A program made the position numbers and the translations under genes. A DNA stretch of 41,694 nt, from assembly GCF_022763345.1 (NCBI RefSeq), contig NZ_JALEGS010000076.1, forward strand, positions 1 through 41,694, read 5' to 3'. The notes below the pieces were generated by a model that did not search any database, was not told the DNA's origin, and saw only the letters and a list, made by a program, of their open reading frames with translations. The stretch is from Phaeodactylibacter sp. (GTDB lineage Bacteria; Bacteroidota; Bacteroidia; Chitinophagales; Saprospiraceae). Below, piece by piece: positions 35,106 through 41,694 of this stretch (positions are counted from its first letter, which is position 1; each line of letters begins with the position of its first letter).

Positions 35106-35114
35106 CCCGTTCGG
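35085..35114 (+). promoter_or_regulatory. LytTR-type operator 3 (before the FN3/TSP3 surface protein)
   Basis: The 9-mers CCCATTGGG (35085-35093, diverged) and CCCGTTCGG (35106-35114) are separated by 12 bp (gatgattttttt). A -7-like box lies 33 bp downstream. The left half is the weakest of the six half-sites. Confidence 0.6.
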
Positions 35115-35147
35115 TAATGAATTAGAAGCCAGATGCTTAAAGGCTTG

Positions 35148-35155
35148 TAGCTTAG
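35148..35155 (+). promoter_or_regulatory. -7-like box of the FN3/TSP3 surface protein gene
   Basis: TAGCTTAG differs from TAnnTTTG at one position. It is 33 bp after operator 3 and 42 bp before the ATG at 35198. Confidence 0.45.
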
Positions 35156-35197
35156 TAATTGCAACAGAATTACAAAAAATCAAAAGCTACATCAGTT

Positions 35198-38100
35198 ATG
35201 CGTCAACCCCTATTTTTTCTAGTATTATTCAGCCTATTCCTTACCTTAGGCAAAGCTCAGGACTGCGATCAGATTTGGCGTCAGTTCGATCAAAATACAC
35301 CTTCTGAAACCGGCGAAGATATGGCGGTGGATGGAGCAGGCAATGTGTATGTATCAGCAAGTGGAGCATCGGGTTCAAGTCTTCGTAAATACAGCCCGGA
35401 TGGTACACAGCTTTGGGAAACTGTTTCCAATAACCCTTCAGAAGAAACTGCGAACCTGTCGGTTGCGGGTAACGGAGACCTCGTGGTTTCCGGCTTCCAC
35501 TGGTCTTTCATAACCGGTAACCCGGTAGGCGACAGTGTCTGGATAGCCCGCTACAATAGCGCAGGAACCATGCTATGGCGCAAAAGCTATAGTGTCTATA
35601 TGTTCCAAATATTTAGTTTTTCCCACCTTTGTACCCACCGGATTGGCAGCAATGGGGATATCTATCTGGCTGCAGATACACAAGGCGAACTGGTGCTCTA
35701 CAAGTTTGATGCTTCGGGTAACCTGCTATGGTCGGCGTTTGCAGGTACCGGTGCCGTAGACTATCCTACTGATATGGAGTTAACGTCAGAGGGCAATGTC
35801 CTTTTTGCCGGCAGCGGCCCTACCGGAGGGCATTTATACCTCAGCCAATTTGATCCTTCCGGCAATATCATGTGGGAGGTCAATAACACGAGTGATTACA
35901 ATGGAGTGCAAGCTGTAATGGTAGCTCCGGGTGGCAACATTCTCGCGCTGACGACTACGCACAACGGCTCAAATAATGATATTACGGTTGCAGAATACTC
36001 AGCCTCTGGCACTTTCTTAGGAAACCGTACGTACGACACCGGGGTTTATGAACTGCCTAAAGGTATGGTCGTCGACGCCACCGGGAACTATTACTTTTTA
36101 TGTCAGTCCACCCAAACTTCCGGTTTGCCATATGTGGATTGGATAACGGTGAAAGGTGATAACATGGGCAACGTGCTCTGGTCAGACCGTTATAACGAAA
36201 CAACAAATAATGATGAAATCCCTGCCTCTCTGCATCTCGGAGCTGACGGGTTGCTCTACGCTACGGGCAGTGGAGGGCCACAGTATCCTCATGGTCCAAC
36301 TGGTCTGATGCGGTTGAGCAATGTAACGGTTAAGTATAACCCCGCAAATGGCGATCGGGCGTGCACTATCATCAATCAGGAGGAGTCCACAAGCGGCCTT
36401 GAGGTCCACGCTCTTTCGTCTGGTGGCTTTTACCTGCTAGGTAATGGCTCCAGAGAGCTGTTCAGGTATGGCAATGCCGCGGGAGTATGTCCGTCTCCCT
36501 CCGGGCTCACGGTAGGAGTTGTGACCAGCTCTACTGCTCAGGTTTCGTGGGCTGCAGCTCCTGGCGCAGTGAATTACTCCCTGCGTTACCGGCGCGCCTT
36601 CGTCAATGCAATATGGGCGGAAGTATTAGTCAGTGGTAATTCTGCTACACTTTCCAATCTGCAGGACGGCGTGACCTATGAATGGGAGCTTATCGCTAAT
36701 TGCAGCAACGGAGTTGCTCAGCCGGCCCAGGGACCCAATTTCGTAACCGATTGCCAGGATACCGATGAGGATGGCATCTGTGATTTTGCTGATCAGTGCC
36801 CGGGACTGAATGATGCGCTTATCGGTGCCCCCTGCGAAGATGGTGACCCATGCACTATTAATGATGTTTACACGTTGGACTGTAACTGCGTTGGCGACCT
36901 CATTGACCAGAACAATAATGATATTTGTGACCTGGACGAGGGTTGTAGCGCACCTGTTGGGCTACAGGTGAATAATGTAACGGCAGCTACTGCTCTGGTG
37001 GGCTGGAGTACAGTTAGCACTGCTGATAGTTACGAGTTTCAGTATCTCGCTCAGGGTGCACCGTTTAGCGCACTTGTAACCATCTCTGCATCCGGTGCCT
37101 CGGTAAACCTGACCGGACTGGAACCGAGTACAACCTATCAGTGGAGGGTCAGAGCGATATGTGCCGGTGCAAATAGTTCTTTTTCTGATATTGGCACTTT
37201 CACTACTAATTGTCTCGATACCGATAATGATGGCGTTTGTGATACGGCTGATCAGTGCCCCGGGCTGGATGACGCCCTGATCGGCACGCCCTGTGACGAT
37301 GGTGACCCTTGTACCATTAATGATGTCTATACGCAGGACTGTAACTGCGTTGGCGATCTTATTGACCAAAACAATAACAACATTTGTGACTTGGACGAAA
37401 CAGCGGACTGCACAGCGCCGGTAAGCCTGCAAGCTACAGGTATTACGGGCACTTCCGCTTTGCTGACCTGGGACCAGGTAGGGCCTGCGAGCCAGTATCT
37501 CTTGCAATACCTGCCACAAGGAGCCCCTTTCAGCCAACTGGTGTCAGAAACGGTCAGCAGTACCAGCTACCACCTGACCGGCCTTTCAGCGTCAACGGTT
37601 TATCTTTGGAGAGTCCGTGCGATTTGTGGTAATGAGAACAGTCCTTTCTCGGATATTCAATCTTTTGCTACCGATACGGATACCTGTCCGGATGCAGATT
37701 CAGATGGCATTTGTGATGCCGAAGATCAGTGCCCTGGGCTTGATGATGCACTTATTGGCACACCGTGTGATGACGGCAACGCTTGTACCGAAAACGATGT
37801 GTATGGAACAGATTGTAATTGTACAGGTACGCTAATAGACAGTAACAATAATAACATATGCGATTTGGACGAAGGCTGTATGGACCCCAATAGCTTACAA
37901 GCCGTTCAGGTTTCAGGTACTAGCGGAACCCTTTCCTGGAGTGCTGTCCCTAACGCTAATAGTTACCGGTTGCAATATCGCCCGATAGGTGGAAGCCCTG
38001 TAAGCCTGGACATCAATACTTCCGACTATACGGTCAATAATTTATCGCCGGGGTCTATTGTGCAATGGAGAGTTAAAGCGCTTTGCAATAATGCTAATTC

Positions 38101-38446
38101 TGGCTTCGTCATAGGTCCAAATTTAAATATTGGCGGTAGCGCAATGGCCGCTAACCAGGACAGCAGTCAGCCAATATTGGTAAAGGAAGGAGAAGATAGG
38201 GCCGATTTCAAGCTTTTTCCAAACCCAGCAGGTGACATAGTCTTCCTGGAAACCAATAGCAGAGAAGCGGCTGATGTAACGGTCCTCAGTCTGTTAGGGC
38301 AGGAACTGGGCAGGTACAGGATCATTGGTGGACAAAAGCAAAGCCTGAATACGAGGGATTGGGGCATCAGCCAGCAAGTAGTACTCATCCGGATAACGCA
38401 GGAAGGGAAAAAACCTGTTACCAGGCGATTGTTACTGATAAAATAA
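35198..38446 (+). CDS. T9SS-secreted protein with beta-propeller, FN3 domains and thrombospondin-3-like repeats
   Basis: This 1082-residue protein starts at ATG 35198 (MRQPLFFLVLFSLFLTLGKAQ signal); a TTG at 35159 was rejected. The N-terminal half (to about residue 430) has propeller-like repeats such as GNVYVSASGASGSSLRKYS and YLSQFDPSGNIMWEV. Four fibronectin type III domains follow (each with TYQWRVRAIC-like strands). They are separated by three calcium-binding thrombospondin type 3-like segments (DTDEDGICDFADQCPG, then PCxDGDPCTxNDVY). The end is a type A sorting domain (DFKLFPNPAGDIVFLE to RRLLLIK). It is predicted to be anchored at the cell surface, and is the third target of the LytTR-type operators. 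Its ligand is unknown. Confidence 0.94.
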   Translation: MRQPLFFLVLFSLFLTLGKAQDCDQIWRQFDQNTPSETGEDMAVDGAGNVYVSASGASGSSLRKYSPDGTQLWETVSNNPSEETANLSVAGNGDLVVSGFHWSFITGNPVGDSVWIARYNSAGTMLWRKSYSVYMFQIFSFSHLCTHRIGSNGDIYLAADTQGELVLYKFDASGNLLWSAFAGTGAVDYPTDMELTSEGNVLFAGSGPTGGHLYLSQFDPSGNIMWEVNNTSDYNGVQAVMVAPGGNILALTTTHNGSNNDITVAEYSASGTFLGNRTYDTGVYELPKGMVVDATGNYYFLCQSTQTSGLPYVDWITVKGDNMGNVLWSDRYNETTNNDEIPASLHLGADGLLYATGSGGPQYPHGPTGLMRLSNVTVKYNPANGDRACTIINQEESTSGLEVHALSSGGFYLLGNGSRELFRYGNAAGVCPSPSGLTVGVVTSSTAQVSWAAAPGAVNYSLRYRRAFVNAIWAEVLVSGNSATLSNLQDGVTYEWELIANCSNGVAQPAQGPNFVTDCQDTDEDGICDFADQCPGLNDALIGAPCEDGDPCTINDVYTLDCNCVGDLIDQNNNDICDLDEGCSAPVGLQVNNVTAATALVGWSTVSTADSYEFQYLAQGAPFSALVTISASGASVNLTGLEPSTTYQWRVRAICAGANSSFSDIGTFTTNCLDTDNDGVCDTADQCPGLDDALIGTPCDDGDPCTINDVYTQDCNCVGDLIDQNNNNICDLDETADCTAPVSLQATGITGTSALLTWDQVGPASQYLLQYLPQGAPFSQLVSETVSSTSYHLTGLSASTVYLWRVRAICGNENSPFSDIQSFATDTDTCPDADSDGICDAEDQCPGLDDALIGTPCDDGNACTENDVYGTDCNCTGTLIDSNNNNICDLDEGCMDPNSLQAVQVSGTSGTLSWSAVPNANSYRLQYRPIGGSPVSLDINTSDYTVNNLSPGSIVQWRVKALCNNANSGFVIGPNLNIGGSAMAANQDSSQPILVKEGEDRADFKLFPNPAGDIVFLETNSREAADVTVLSLLGQELGRYRIIGGQKQSLNTRDWGISQQVVLIRITQEGKKPVTRRLLLIK
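36491..38110 (+). repeat. Alternating FN3 / thrombospondin-3-like tandem repeats in the 35198 gene
   Basis: The landmark gatcagtgcc recurs at 36791, 37250 and 37724, giving unit lengths of 459 and 474 bp. The protein motif DQCPGLDDALIGTPC is nearly constant, while the FN3 parts are more diverged. Confidence 0.85.
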
Positions 38447-38541
38447 ACAGACTTGATGCGTCGGGTCCGTGTAATGGTAAGGAAAGAGCCATTTTAACCC
38501 TGCAATAATCTCCGGCGCTTCCAGTTTAATGTAAATCATAC

Positions 38542-38571
38542 AGACCGGGTAGGGCTTGCTCTGCCCGGTCT
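38542..38571. terminator. Hairpin between convergent genes, possible terminator
   Basis: AGACCGGG (38542-38549) is complementary to CCCGGTCT (38564-38571) with a 14-nt loop that can pair further (GGGC with GCCC). No clear T tract follows on either strand, so termination is plausible but not certain. It lies between the 35198 gene and the DUF58 gene. Confidence 0.45.
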
Positions 38572-38576
38572 AAGCT

Positions 38577-39509
38577 TTACACCCGCATCTTCCCCCGCTT
38601 TACCAAATACCCCTGAAGTATAGTCTTAAAACCTTCATTAATGTCCGCTTCCACAAAGTCGATGTGGTATTGCAAGCATTTAAGCTTCAGGTCTTCCTTG
38701 AACTGCTTCATCTGAGAAATATAGTAGTCTTTTACCTGATTGGACTGCAGGCGCACTTCTTCGCCCGTCTCCATATCCACAAACAGGTAAGGGCGGTTCT
38801 CGAAGTCAAAGTCCATTTCCTGAGCCTTGTCTACCACGTGGAAAAGGACGACCTCGTGCTTGTTGTGCTTTAAGTGCTGAAGGGCAGAAAACAGCTGCTC
38901 GGTATCGCCCGACTGGTCAAACATGTCGCTAAAGATCATGACCATGGAGCGCTTATGGATGCTGTCGGCAATCTGATGAATAGCTTCGGCGGCAGAGGTG
39001 GCGCGGTTCCGCACTGGATTATTGATGGCTTCCTCCAGGTGGGTGAGCATCAGACGGTAGTGAGAAGTACTGCTTTTGCAGCGGGTATGGGTCTTTACGG
39101 ATTCGTCGAAAAGGCTGAGCCCAAAGGCATCTCGTTGCTTTTGAAGCAGGTTCATTAGTGCGGCAGCGCCGAGTGCCGAAAAACGGAGCTTGTTGAGGTA
39201 GTTGCCCCGGTCTTTGCCTTCCGCTTCCGGAAAATACATGGAGGAAGACGTATCGATAACGATTTGGCACCGCAGGTTGGTCTCCTCTTCAAACCGCTTG
39301 GTAAATAAACGGTCCGTTCGGGCATACACCTTCCAGTCAATATTGCGGGTATCTTCGCCCTGATTGTAGAGCCGGTGCTCGGCAAACTCCACAGAAAAGC
39401 CGTGAAACGGGCTTTTGTGCAGCCCGATGATAAAGCCTTCCACCACCTGCCGGGCCAGAAGCTCCAGCTGATCCAGGTCCCGAATGTCGTAATTGTCGCT
39501 AAGTGTCAT
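38577..39509 (-). CDS. DUF58 domain protein (von Willebrand A-like)
   Basis: The 310-residue protein has the DUF58 signature (DTRNIDWKVYARTDRLFTKRF), followed by a von Willebrand A-like fold with a metal-site motif IDTSSSMYF (DxSxS). DUF58 proteins are commonly encoded with MoxR ATPases in chaperone or maturation systems of Bacteroidota, including the Bacteroides aerotolerance operon. No MoxR gene is in the window. The length matches the short cytoplasmic form with no transmembrane helices. It follows trxA on the same strand after a terminator. Confidence 0.92.
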   Translation of the reverse strand: MTLSDNYDIRDLDQLELLARQVVEGFIIGLHKSPFHGFSVEFAEHRLYNQGEDTRNIDWKVYARTDRLFTKRFEEETNLRCQIVIDTSSSMYFPEAEGKDRGNYLNKLRFSALGAAALMNLLQKQRDAFGLSLFDESVKTHTRCKSSTSHYRLMLTHLEEAINNPVRNRATSAAEAIHQIADSIHKRSMVMIFSDMFDQSGDTEQLFSALQHLKHNKHEVVLFHVVDKAQEMDFDFENRPYLFVDMETGEEVRLQSNQVKDYYISQMKQFKEDLKLKCLQYHIDFVEADINEGFKTILQGYLVKRGKMRV

Positions 39510-39515
39510 AGAGGA

Positions 39516-39560
39516 AATAAAAATTTAAGCCCTTACCGCTTGCGCGTGATAAGGGCTTAA
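39516..39560 (-). terminator. Rho-independent terminator of trxA
   Basis: A perfect 11-bp inverted repeat (39525-39535 with 39550-39560) encloses a 14-nt loop. On the minus strand it is followed by AAATTTTTATTT. It lies just after the trxA stop and just before the DUF58 start. Confidence 0.85.
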
Positions 39561-39585
39561 GATACACTTTATTCTGACCGAAGGA

Positions 39586-39903
39586 TTAAAGCTGAGCTTC
39601 AATCTTATCGGCAAGTACTTTCTTCGTCGTTACACCGACCTGCTTATCCACCACTTCGCCATTTTTCAGGACGAGTACTGTAGGAATACTGCGAATGCCG
39701 TACTTCATGGAAATTTCCGGGTTGTGGTCTACATTGACTTTCCCGATTTGTGCTTTTCCATCATATTCTTTAGACAGCTCTTCGATGATCGGGCCAATCA
39801 TACGGCAGGGGCCGCACCATTCTGCCCAAAAGTCAACAACAGCTACGCCTTCTTTGTCCAGTACGGTATCTTTGAAGTTTGCATCCGTGAATTCAAATGC
39901 CAT
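39586..39903 (-). CDS. trxA: Thioredoxin
   Basis: The 105-residue cytoplasmic thioredoxin has the active site WCGPC (Cys30, Cys33), the cis-proline region IRSIPTVLVLKNGE, and the usual FWAEWCGPCRMIGP and KVNVDHNPE segments. The length is typical. It reduces protein disulfides with electrons from thioredoxin reductase. It has its own promoter box and terminator, so it is probably monocistronic. Confidence 0.97.
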   Translation of the reverse strand: MAFEFTDANFKDTVLDKEGVAVVDFWAEWCGPCRMIGPIIEELSKEYDGKAQIGKVNVDHNPEISMKYGIRSIPTVLVLKNGEVVDKQVGVTTKKVLADKIEAQL

Positions 39904-39967
39904 TTTCAGTGGTTTTGTCAGTTATTAAATGATTTGAAATAAAACAGCAGTTGTTTGCCTGAGGTTG

Positions 39968-39975
39968 CAAAGATA
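39968..39975 (-). promoter_or_regulatory. -7 box of the trxA promoter
   Basis: The minus-strand octamer TATCTTTG is an exact match to TAnnTTTG, 64 bp upstream of the trxA ATG. A TTTA about 20 bp further upstream may be the -33 element. Confidence 0.6.
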
Positions 39976-40076
39976 GTACTTTGTTCTTATCTAAACGTCC
40001 TGTGAAAGACGTCTCCAATTGCTGATTTTAGTCACCTGAACACAACAACCACACAAAAAGAAAAGTTTATTGCTGC

Positions 40077-41159
40077 ATGAACAGATACAAAAGTAGCCTG
40101 GTTTGGGCCGGGTTGGGCGTCTCAGCTATTCTGCTGCGCCTCTTGCTGGGGGCTTACCCCGAATGGACCGAACAATACTACAGCCGGGGCTTTTTCCTGG
40201 GCATCCGTACTTTTATTGACCATACGGTGGCTTATCTTCCCTTTCCGGTCCTTTACCTGATTGTGCTGGCGTTGCTGGTCGGCATTTTCGTGAAAACAAG
40301 AGCACTCTGGCGCATGCCGATATCCCGTTTGGAAAAAGGTATCCGGGCAGTGCTCGGGCTGCTTGGCTTTGCGGGCGGGGCGGTTTTTTTCTTTCTGGTG
40401 CTTTGGGGCTACAACTATGGCCGGGTGCCGGTAGAGCAGCAATTAGGCTTGGTGCTCAGCCCGCTGCCGATAGAGGCACTGAAGGCGGAGCTGATCGATG
40501 AGGCGGAACAGGTAATCGCACTACGAAAAAAAATACAGGGCGCGGACACCGCCGCTATTGATGCGTCTTTTCTGCCGGAAGATTTGGAAGAGCAGTTGCG
40601 TGAAGACTTGGAAAGCGTACTCAGCGAGCTGGGCTTCCCCACTACCGGTAAAGTTCGGGCTAAGCGGATCTACCCTAGGGGAATCTTTCTCCGGTTTAGT
40701 TCTTCGGGCATGTATTTCCCCTGGTCGGGAGAAGGGCAGGTGGATGCGGGGCTTGATCCGCTGTCCGTCATCCCGGTAATGGCGCACGAATTGTCTCATG
40801 GCTACGGTTTTGGAGATGAAGGGACTTGCAATTTCTGGGCCTATGTAGCCTGCACCCGCTCAGCTGACCCGCTTATTGCCTATGCTGGCCACCTGGATCA
40901 CTTCCGCACCCTTGCCGCGCATTACCTCCGCTACGACCGGGAAGCTTACTTCGCATTTCGGGAACAGCTGCCTACAGGCATTCAGGCAGACCTTGATGCC
41001 ATCAACGACAATTTACGAAAGTACCCTGATATCATGCCGGAGCTGCGCTACGCTGCATACGATACTTACCTCAAAGCACAGGGAATCAAAGAGGGGATTA
41101 AAAACTACAGCCGTGTGGTCATGATGGTGAAAGCCTGGAAAGAAGCCCGGAAATCGTAG
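40077..41159 (+). CDS. DUF3810 membrane protein with HExxH metallopeptidase motif
   Basis: The 360-residue protein has two or three N-terminal transmembrane segments (VWAGLGVSAILLRLLLGA; VLYLIVLALLVGIFV; VLGLLGFAGGAVFFFLVLW). A soluble part contains HELSHGYGFGDEG and further acidic residues, the zinc-binding pattern of gluzincin-like peptidases. DUF3810 is known as a family of unknown function in Bacteroidota and Firmicutes. A membrane-bound zinc protease is inferred from the motif. It is convergent with the SUI1-like gene; the stops are 3 bp apart. Confidence 0.9.
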   Translation: MNRYKSSLVWAGLGVSAILLRLLLGAYPEWTEQYYSRGFFLGIRTFIDHTVAYLPFPVLYLIVLALLVGIFVKTRALWRMPISRLEKGIRAVLGLLGFAGGAVFFFLVLWGYNYGRVPVEQQLGLVLSPLPIEALKAELIDEAEQVIALRKKIQGADTAAIDASFLPEDLEEQLREDLESVLSELGFPTTGKVRAKRIYPRGIFLRFSSSGMYFPWSGEGQVDAGLDPLSVIPVMAHELSHGYGFGDEGTCNFWAYVACTRSADPLIAYAGHLDHFRTLAAHYLRYDREAYFAFREQLPTGIQADLDAINDNLRKYPDIMPELRYAAYDTYLKAQGIKEGIKNYSRVVMMVKAWKEARKS

Positions 41160-41162
41160 GCC

Positions 41163-41513
41163 TTACCCACCGGATTTCTTAGTATCCGAAAAGCCTTCTT
41201 TTTTAAGCAACTCCACCACTTTGTCCCGGTGGTCGCCCTGAATGAGGATTTCACCATCTTTGGCACTGCCGCCAACCCCGCACTTGGTTTTCAACATTTT
41301 GCCGATTTCCTTCAGGCGGTCAGCTGGCCCCTGGAAGCCGGTAATAAGGGTGACTTCCTTACCGCCCCTTTGTTTGCGGTCCAACAGCACCCGCAGGCGC
41401 TGCTGATTGGCGGGGATTTCATCTTGTTCTTCCGGTTGGCTGTAGTCATAGTCAAAATCCGGATTGGTAGAGTACACTACGCCTAAGCGCTTCTTTTTAT
41501 TCTTTTTTCCCAT
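41163..41513 (-). CDS. SUI1/YciH-like translation initiation factor family protein
   Basis: This 116-residue protein is a bacterial eIF1/SUI1 homologue. The core is RLRVLLDRKQRGGKEVTLITG, then LKTKCGVGGSAKDGEILIQGDH, ending with VVELLKKEGFSDTKKSGG. The N-terminal extension starts with a basic run (MGKKNKKKRLG) followed by a Tyr/Asp-rich segment. In bacteria such YciH proteins affect start-codon fidelity, but their physiological role is unsettled. Confidence 0.95.
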   Translation of the reverse strand: MGKKNKKKRLGVVYSTNPDFDYDYSQPEEQDEIPANQQRLRVLLDRKQRGGKEVTLITGFQGPADRLKEIGKMLKTKCGVGGSAKDGEILIQGDHRDKVVELLKKEGFSDTKKSGG

Positions 41514-41541
41514 ATACTGGTTGGTTGTATTCTAAAAACGG

Positions 41542-41555
41542 TCCTACCGGTAGGA
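41542..41555. repeat. 14-bp perfect palindrome upstream of the SUI1-like gene
   Basis: TCCTACCGGTAGGA is a perfect palindrome located 28 bp upstream of the SUI1-like ATG. It could be an operator for a dimeric regulator or a restriction/structural motif; no family is recognised. Confidence 0.6.
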
Positions 41556-41581
41556 TGTTGAACCCGGCGGGATTTTGGATA

Positions 41582-41663
41582 TACGCAATACGAAGTAGTT
41601 TGCGACATCGGCCACTGACGAAGCGTAGCTTGTCAGGACAGGCGCAAGCCACTTCTCAGCGTA
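41582..41663. repeat. 82-bp imperfect inverted repeat of unknown type
   Basis: The arms pair in three blocks. TACGC (41582) pairs with GCGTA (41659). GAAGTAGTTTGCG (41592) pairs with CGCAAGCCACTTC (41643) with two imperfect positions. The apex is CTGAC-G-AAGC with GCTT-GTCAG around a GTA loop, with one bulged G. The region has no recognisable gene. It may be an intergenic repeat element or a structured RNA; the window ends 31 bp later. Confidence 0.6.
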
Positions 41664-41694
41664 GATGCTCGTACGTTTGTTAATAGTACAAAAG

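Noticed and set aside
35159..35197. TTG start extending the FN3/TSP3 protein by 13 residues
   Set aside because: The ATG at 35198 begins an excellent signal peptide, while the extension is polar and follows no Bacteroidota start pattern.
41557..41663. Integron attC site
   Set aside because: A GTTGAAC matching GTTRRRY occurs at 41557, but not at the outer end of the inverted repeat, no complementary core is present, and no integrase gene is in the window.
1..41694. CRISPR arrays, tRNA or rRNA genes and transposases
   Set aside because: None was recognised in reading the window; the only regular repeats are in-frame protein repeats.

Overview
The window looks like a chromosomal segment from a Bacteroidota bacterium, most likely a marine-type Saprospiria/Lewinella-like lineage. 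This is an inference from several signs: proteins carrying type IX secretion (T9SS) sorting domains of both type A and type B, promoters of the TAnnTTTG kind, families typical of the phylum (choice-of-anchor L, DUF5777, DUF3810, CRY-DASH, propeller-type LytS kinase), weak Shine-Dalgarno sites, and roughly balanced base composition. No rRNA, tRNA, CRISPR array, integrase or insertion sequence was recognised, and no gene-free stretch exceeds 300 bases.

Layout. 1-4213 (minus) is the 5' part of a very large secreted adhesin-like protein whose 3' end lies outside the window. 4384-6256 (minus) is a ChaN-like / SCO1-like / cytochrome c operon. 6288-13316 holds housekeeping and envelope genes: the ArfB-type ribosome-rescue factor, CRY-DASH, uroporphyrinogen-III synthase, a lipoprotein, heptose epimerase HldD, a T9SS type B surface protein and a methyltransferase. 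13559-15244 is a subtilase with a large insertion, closed by a strong bidirectional terminator. 15325-17731 (minus) is CDF transporter / RecF / DUF721.

17903-38446 is the accessory centre of the window. It begins with a 2795-residue secreted protein holding nine cupredoxin domains, each with a complete His/Cys/His/Met type 1 copper ligand set. These alternate with 16 copies of a small beta-sandwich-like module, with PKD domains at the ends and a T9SS sorting domain. It is followed by a CusB-like adaptor with a heavy-metal-binding domain, two lipoprotein c-type cytochromes (three haem sites, one of the CX4CH kind), an OB-fold protein, two YceI proteins around a DUF5777 beta-barrel, a propeller-type sensor histidine kinase with its LytTR response regulator, and a large FN3/thrombospondin-3-repeat T9SS protein.

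The strongest new signal joins these genes. Three promoters in this block (before 17903, 27676 and 35198) carry a pair of 9-bp direct repeats of the form CCSGTTCAG separated by exactly 12 bp, the published geometry of LytTR binding sites. In each the spacer ends in a T tract, and a -7-like TASSTTWR box lies 33 or 34 bp downstream. The inferred picture is a locally encoded LytTR regulon controlling a cell-surface copper/haem protein system. Electron transfer to or from the outside is one reading; copper capture or homeostasis is the main alternative. 38577-41513 returns to ordinary genes (DUF58, thioredoxin, DUF3810, SUI1), and the right edge carries two inverted-repeat structures of unknown role.
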